Positions 61,102 through 64,000 of a DNA stretch of 64,000 nt are shown one piece after another. The notes beneath the pieces were generated by a model that saw only the letters and a list, made by a program, of their open reading frames with translations, ran no database searches and had not been told where the DNA came from. Numbering within the stretch: position 1 is the stretch's first letter; each line of letters opens with the position of its first letter. The translations under genes and the position numbers were made by a program. The stretch spans positions 29,133 through 93,132 of the forward strand of contig JADLHJ010000037.1 in the NCBI GenBank assembly GCA_020848835.1. Direction: 5' to 3'. Source of the stretch: Candidatus Hydrogenedentota bacterium. GTDB taxonomy: Bacteria; Hydrogenedentota; Hydrogenedentia; Hydrogenedentales; SLHB01.

Positions 61102-61543
61102 GCGCGATGTGGACCTCGATGTTTTTCATCTGTTGCGTCCAACCGCCATCGTTGTCGCGGAACGCATTGCCGCGGCGATCTTCGGGAATGCTTTCAAATC
61201 CCGATTCCGTGATGGTGAGGCGCGTACCGCCGTCGATAGCTTCGAGCGTAAACTCGACGAGAGTCATTGGATCATTCGCGTAACTGTCCGCGTGGGGATC
61301 GGCGGGGTTCGGCCATTCGAAGGCAAAGTAGCGCTCGTGATCCATTTTCAGGACGCGTGCGTACCATTTGTAAAACTCGTAGCCGGGGTAGGTGATATGG
61401 CCCGTGGAGATTTCGCCTACGACGAAGGGTTGGTCGATCTTTGCGCGAAACCAGTTGCCGAACTCGCGGTGGTCGGTGAGCGCCTGCCAAACGCGGGAGA
61501 CAGGCGCTTTTAGGTCGATAGTCTTTACGATACGGTCGTTCAT
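61094..61543 (-). CDS. SRPBCC/AHSA1 domain protein
   Basis: About 149 residues from the ATG at 61543 (GGAGG eight bases upstream); the track start at 61552 is a TTG. A single START-like fold: 'VKTIDLKAPVSRVWQALTDHREFGNWFRAKIDQPFVVGEIS', 'KWYARVLKMDHERYFAFEWPNPADP', 'TLVEFTLEAIDGGTRLTITESGFESIPEDRRGNAFRDNDGGWTQQMKNIE' is the complete AHSA1 pattern. It likely binds a hydrophobic ligand; the ligand is unknown. Its mRNA start is overlapped by the candidate ArsR operator, which includes the ribosome site. Confidence 0.92.
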   Translation of the reverse strand: MNDRIVKTIDLKAPVSRVWQALTDHREFGNWFRAKIDQPFVVGEISTGHITYPGYEFYKWYARVLKMDHERYFAFEWPNPADPHADSYANDPMTLVEFTLEAIDGGTRLTITESGFESIPEDRRGNAFRDNDGGWTQQMKNIEVHIAHG

Positions 61544-61547
61544 GTTT

Positions 61548-61565
61548 TGCAACCTCCGGGTTGCA
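61548..61565. promoter_or_regulatory. Candidate ArsR operator 1 overlapping the AHSA1 ribosome site
   Basis: TGCAACC-TCCG-GGTTGCA is a perfect 7-4-7 palindrome. On the minus strand it contains GGAGG, the ribosome site of the AHSA1 gene. A second, weaker half-palindrome with the same arms is 24 bases upstream (61590-61605). Confidence 0.55.
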
Positions 61566-61589
61566 TATTAAGCCGTGGTGTTTGAAAGT

Positions 61590-61605
61590 GCAACCTTTTT
61601 GTTGC
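61590..61605. promoter_or_regulatory. Candidate ArsR operator 2
   Basis: GCAAC-CTTTTT-GTTGC, 5-bp arms around a six-base centre. It shares the GCAAC/GTTGC half-sites with operator 1 and lies where a promoter for the AHSA1-ArsR unit would be expected. Confidence 0.45.
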
Positions 61606-61663
61606 TCAACACGTCCGCTGAATTTGCGTGATATTCTTTCGCGCGGTGATGGGAGGACAGTCC

Positions 61664-62563
61664 GTGAACGATTCGAGTACCCGAAATAAGTTGGTTGTAA
61701 AGTCGGAACATTCGCCGCAAGTCTTGGCAGAGTATGTCACGCTATGCACACAGGGAAGAATATTTAACGATTATCGGATTGAGTCGTACGAACGCGAACT
61801 GCTGTTTCACTTTGTGCAATTGGAGGGTGCCTGCGAACTTGTGGCAGCGGGCGATGACATCGATTGGGAGCCTGATGGCGCGTTGTTGGAGCTTGCAAAT
61901 GTGTATCTCGGACTTCGTCTGATCCAGGCCACGGTGGAGGTGCAGGGGCCGTGGGAATCGCAGCTTCCAGACGATTTATTCGTTACAAAAAACGTCACGC
62001 CCAAGAAGATCATTGGCGACGTCAATCAGTCCGTGACGAAAGAAGTGTGCTTGAGTCTCGCTAACCTTGCGGAGATTGGGGCACGATTGTTTAGCGAGAA
62101 GAGGTCTGCGCCTGACCTTTCGATTGACGCGAAATTCCGCGAGGTGTTTCCGGGGATTGAGATGAAGTGGGGATCGTATGGGTTCATCCGGCACCGTAGC
62201 GGGACGGAGGTGCGAACGTGTTGGGAAGACAAGACGCACGAACTGATCAGTCACGGGTTTGAATCGCCTAGTCCTTCCGAGCAACTGGCGCGGAAGTGGC
62301 TGAAGACAAAAGGCGTTGAATTTGGACAGAGCGATTTTTCGAAGTATCGCAAGAAAAAATGGCGATTGGCGACCTTGCTCAACCGGGTGCCGCAGCAATA
62401 CAAGCGGCGCGTATACGAATGGGTGATCACCACTCATTTCGACGTGGAAGAATTTCACAGCACGCGCGGCGGATTTCCGATCCCGGAAAGGTTCGAACTC
62501 GAGTTCGGCAAGAGCATGATCTTCTGCGGGCGCGATCTGGAGTTCGAGTTGATAGAAGGTTAG
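61664..62563 (+). CDS. Protein of unknown function
   Basis: About 299 residues from the GTG at 61664, preceded by GGGAGG seven bases upstream; an ATG at 61649 and the track start 61628 are alternatives. No signal peptide, membrane helix or recognised motif. The sequence is globular with mixed charge: helical N-terminus ('YVTLCTQGRIFNDYRIESYERELLFHFVQLEG'), a basic stretch near 235-260 ('KYRKKKWRLATLLNRVPQQYKRRVYEWV') that could be nucleic-acid-facing, and a C-terminal 'FELEFGKSMIFCGRDLEFELIEG'. It is a single gene, convergent with the lipoprotein gene. I do not recognise a family. Confidence 0.7.
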   Translation: MNDSSTRNKLVVKSEHSPQVLAEYVTLCTQGRIFNDYRIESYERELLFHFVQLEGACELVAAGDDIDWEPDGALLELANVYLGLRLIQATVEVQGPWESQLPDDLFVTKNVTPKKIIGDVNQSVTKEVCLSLANLAEIGARLFSEKRSAPDLSIDAKFREVFPGIEMKWGSYGFIRHRSGTEVRTCWEDKTHELISHGFESPSPSEQLARKWLKTKGVEFGQSDFSKYRKKKWRLATLLNRVPQQYKRRVYEWVITTHFDVEEFHSTRGGFPIPERFELEFGKSMIFCGRDLEFELIEG

Positions 62564-62575
62564 CGGCGCTTCGCC

Positions 62576-63109
62576 TCACTTACCAGTGTATTGCGTGTAG
62601 GTCAGGTCGGAGGCCTTTGTGACGGTCCAGCGGCCGTTCTTGAATTTCAGTTCGAAGGTGCTGCCGGCCATGTTGTCGCCGCCTTCAAAGTACCCTCCGG
62701 ACACCAGCGCTTCGGTATCGCCGGTGCGTTCGAGCGTGCGGAGCACGAGCACAATGCCGGGGAGCTTCGTTTCTTTGTCGTGCACGCCGAGTGGCGTTTC
62801 GTTCGCGGTCTCGCAGGCGGAGAATTTTTTCGCTTTGATCGGGTTGCGTGCGAAGCGGTCCATGAATTCGTCGGAGGGATCGCGCCAGTCTTCCAGCGAA
62901 AGGAAGAAGGCGTGGGTCTTCTGTTGCTGCACCGAGCGATTATTGTGCATCTGATAGCGGAAGACGGATTCGCGAATGTCATCGTCGGAATCGACGGTTT
63001 GATTCTTGGGCGGCACATAGGATTTGGCCCAATAGTCCATTTCGTAGTAGGACGAACGTTGGCACGAAAGTGTTAATACACACAGCATGAACGTGATGAT
63101 GTAACGCAT
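62576..63109 (-). CDS. Small lipoprotein of unknown function
   Basis: 177 residues with leader 'MRYIITFMLCVLTLSCQRSSYYEMDYW' and lipobox (LTLSC). The mature part has a helical segment ('DDDIRESVFRYQMHNNRSVQQQKTHAFFLSL') and a beta-rich C-terminal half ('GIVLVLRTLERTGDTEALVSGGYFEGGDNMAGSTFELKFKNGRWTV'), where 'GGYFEGGDNMAGSTFELKFKNGRWTV' resembles domains that monitor enzymes or ligands but gives no family. It is convergent with the unknown gene before it and 795 bases upstream of the rRNA gene. Outer-membrane or periplasmic role likely. Confidence 0.75.
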   Translation of the reverse strand: MRYIITFMLCVLTLSCQRSSYYEMDYWAKSYVPPKNQTVDSDDDIRESVFRYQMHNNRSVQQQKTHAFFLSLEDWRDPSDEFMDRFARNPIKAKKFSACETANETPLGVHDKETKLPGIVLVLRTLERTGDTEALVSGGYFEGGDNMAGSTFELKFKNGRWTVTKASDLTYTQYTGK

Positions 63110-63498
63110 TGGAAATCCCCTTGCCGCAGGTTGCCCTGCTCGCTTCCGTGCTCGCTATAGTACGGGCACAGAAAGCGCGGCGCAATGGGTTTTGCGTTTC
63201 CCGTGATCGGCGGGGTTAACCGCCGAGGTTGTCCCTGTATACACAGTTCCATGCAATAATGGATATGTAACGCAAGCGCGATCGCATGAAAGATTGAGGA
63301 GTCCCAATAACCGCGCACGACCAAGTGTCTTTTTGGTGGGGCTTGGGTCTGTCGAAAATATGCACCGTAGGTGAGTTGACATAGGCGATTTCTTTTAGGT
63401 AAGCTACTCCCTCGCTGTGGTCGCCGTTGGTGCTGCGGTGTTGCCTTTGGGGATCCTCCTGGGCGGGTTAAAGGCCTGCTGGGTAGGGATTGAGGGGG
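63110..63498. other. Gene-free stretch upstream of the rRNA promoter
   Basis: About 390 bases between the lipoprotein gene and the rRNA promoter. Track ORFs here are short and lack ribosome sites. A small hairpin GGCGG-ggttaa-CCGCC lies near 63209-63224. No tRNA or terminator with a T-run is evident. Confidence 0.5.
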
Positions 63499-63527
63499 TT
63501 GACACGGGCGTTTTTCGGTGATAAGAT
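63499..63527 (+). promoter_or_regulatory. rRNA operon promoter
   Basis: TTGACA (-35, perfect) and TAAGAT (-10, four of six) with a 17-base spacer. Transcription would start near 63534, giving a leader of about 370 bases before the 16S. Confidence 0.82.
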
Positions 63528-63694
63528 ACGCAGATGGATGGCGGTTGAGTTCAATCGCTTCCGACCGCGGGCAAACCCAGGCCTTGATGACGCTGACTGA
63601 TGCGTTGCGCTTTGGGCGGACGCAGAGGTTAGTGACCCTCTTAGGGATTAACTAAACTTTTGTGGTTTAGGGGTTTGTGTCGCCTGTCGGGCCT

Positions 63695-63706
63695 TGTTCT
63701 TTGAGA
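63695..63706 (+). promoter_or_regulatory. boxA-like antitermination element in the rRNA leader
   Basis: TGTTCTTTGAGA matches the boxA consensus (TGCTCTTTGA) of rRNA operons, about 200 bases before the 16S start. The usual boxB/boxC partners are not clear. Confidence 0.55.
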
Positions 63707-63904
63707 GTTGAATACGATGCATGTCAACATAAGACATGTCTTGTGCGCCGTGTGGGGCAGCAATGCCTTGCACGGACAGAGCCGGTACATGCAGCGCCAG
63801 CGCTGTATGGAACCGGACACCCTTTTAATTTGATTGAATTCCGCAAGGAAGAACAATTCGTTAAAGGCAGGGCAGGCAGATACTTGCTGTGCTCTGTTAT
63901 ATTT

Positions 63905-64000
63905 TTATCGGAGAGTTTGATCCTGGCTCAGAACGAACGCTGGCGGCACGCTTCATACATGCAAGTCGCGCGATTAAGGCCCGCAAGGGCGCATAAAGCG
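63905..64000 (+). rRNA. rrs: 16S ribosomal RNA, 5' end (cut by the window edge)
   Basis: 'AGAGTTTGATCCTGGCTCAGAACGAACGCTGGCGGC' at 63912 is the universal 16S 5' end (E. coli position 8 onward), so position 1 is near 63905. 'ACGCTTCATACATGCAAGTCG' is the bacterial pattern. The variable region after it (GCGCGATTAAGGCCCGCAAGG) is too short to place the phylum. No 23S, 5S or spacer is inside the window. Confidence 0.97.

Noticed and set aside
1-64000. CRISPR array
   Set aside because: No set of regularly spaced identical repeats and no Cas gene was found; the repeats seen are isolated hairpins.
1-64000. Insertion sequences, prophage or integrative element
   Set aside because: No transposase, integrase, phage structural or conjugation gene is visible.

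Overview
The window reads as one chromosomal segment of a moderately GC-rich Gram-negative bacterium. No phage, integrase, insertion sequence or CRISPR array is visible. The gene set (planctomycete-type cytochrome/DUF1549/DUF1553 proteins, a DUF1501 partner, a DUF1080 protein, Tat-exported Gfo/Idh oxidoreductase, sialate O-acetylesterase, sulfatase-fold lipoprotein) is typical of the PVC group and of candidate phyla such as Hydrogenedentes. That placement is an inference from gene content. The first ~96 nt of a 16S rRNA gene at the right edge would settle it by database comparison. Outer-membrane export (Wza-like), LpxH-like and many lipoprotein signals indicate a diderm envelope.

Left region (1-12.4 kb, all minus strand): an exopolysaccharide locus with very tight, mostly ATGA-type overlapping junctions. 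In transcription order it encodes an outer-membrane export lipoprotein, a chain-length determinant, an ExeA-like ATPase, a ParA/BY-kinase-like protein without a recognisable Walker A, a degenerate GGDEF-like protein, an undecaprenyl-phosphate sugar transferase, a flippase, an O-antigen ligase-like protein, two glycosyltransferases, an NAD-dependent epimerase and a third glycosyltransferase cut by the window edge. A near-consensus sigma-54 (-24/-12) promoter lies about 120 bp upstream of the first gene. The order of the first four genes resembles exosortase A (XrtA)-associated exopolysaccharide loci, but no exosortase is in the window.

Middle region (12.7-42 kb): a PSCyt1/DUF1549/DUF1553 plus DUF1501 pair, tRNA-Leu(CAA), a His-rich cation-diffusion transporter, a sialate O-acetylesterase, a Gfo/Idh oxidoreductase, a DUF1080 protein, ComEA-like and ComM genes (with a TfoX-domain gene 8 kb away), a sugar isomerase/epimerase, a cytochrome c fused to a copper-monooxygenase-like module, a second DUF1549/DUF1553 protein without a haem domain, an ethanolamine-type permease behind purE-purK, and a MATE exporter. 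These are short single-gene or two-gene units, many of them probably for polysaccharide or glycoside breakdown, separated by small hairpin repeats.

Right region (42-64 kb): L-lactate permease followed by an ABC exporter pair; a sulfatase-fold lipoprotein; a PP2C phosphatase convergent with and overlapping an lpxH-lepB pair; a PHP phosphoesterase; a SMUG1-like uracil-DNA glycosylase; a PAS histidine kinase with two response regulators behind a good sigma-70 promoter; a WaaE-type glycosyltransferase; an SPFH protein with a ribbon-helix-helix protein; a repeat-rich anchored protein; a cytochrome c; a PGRP-type amidase; an ArsR/AHSA1 pair with two candidate operators; two unknown genes; and finally an rRNA promoter, boxA-like leader and the 5' end of 16S rRNA.

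The most noteworthy observations are the sigma-54-driven EPS operon with a kinase-like protein lacking Walker A, at least two families of compact intergenic hairpins whose stems vary in a base-pair-compensated way, the cytochrome/copper-monooxygenase fusion, and the ArsR-AHSA1 operator pair.
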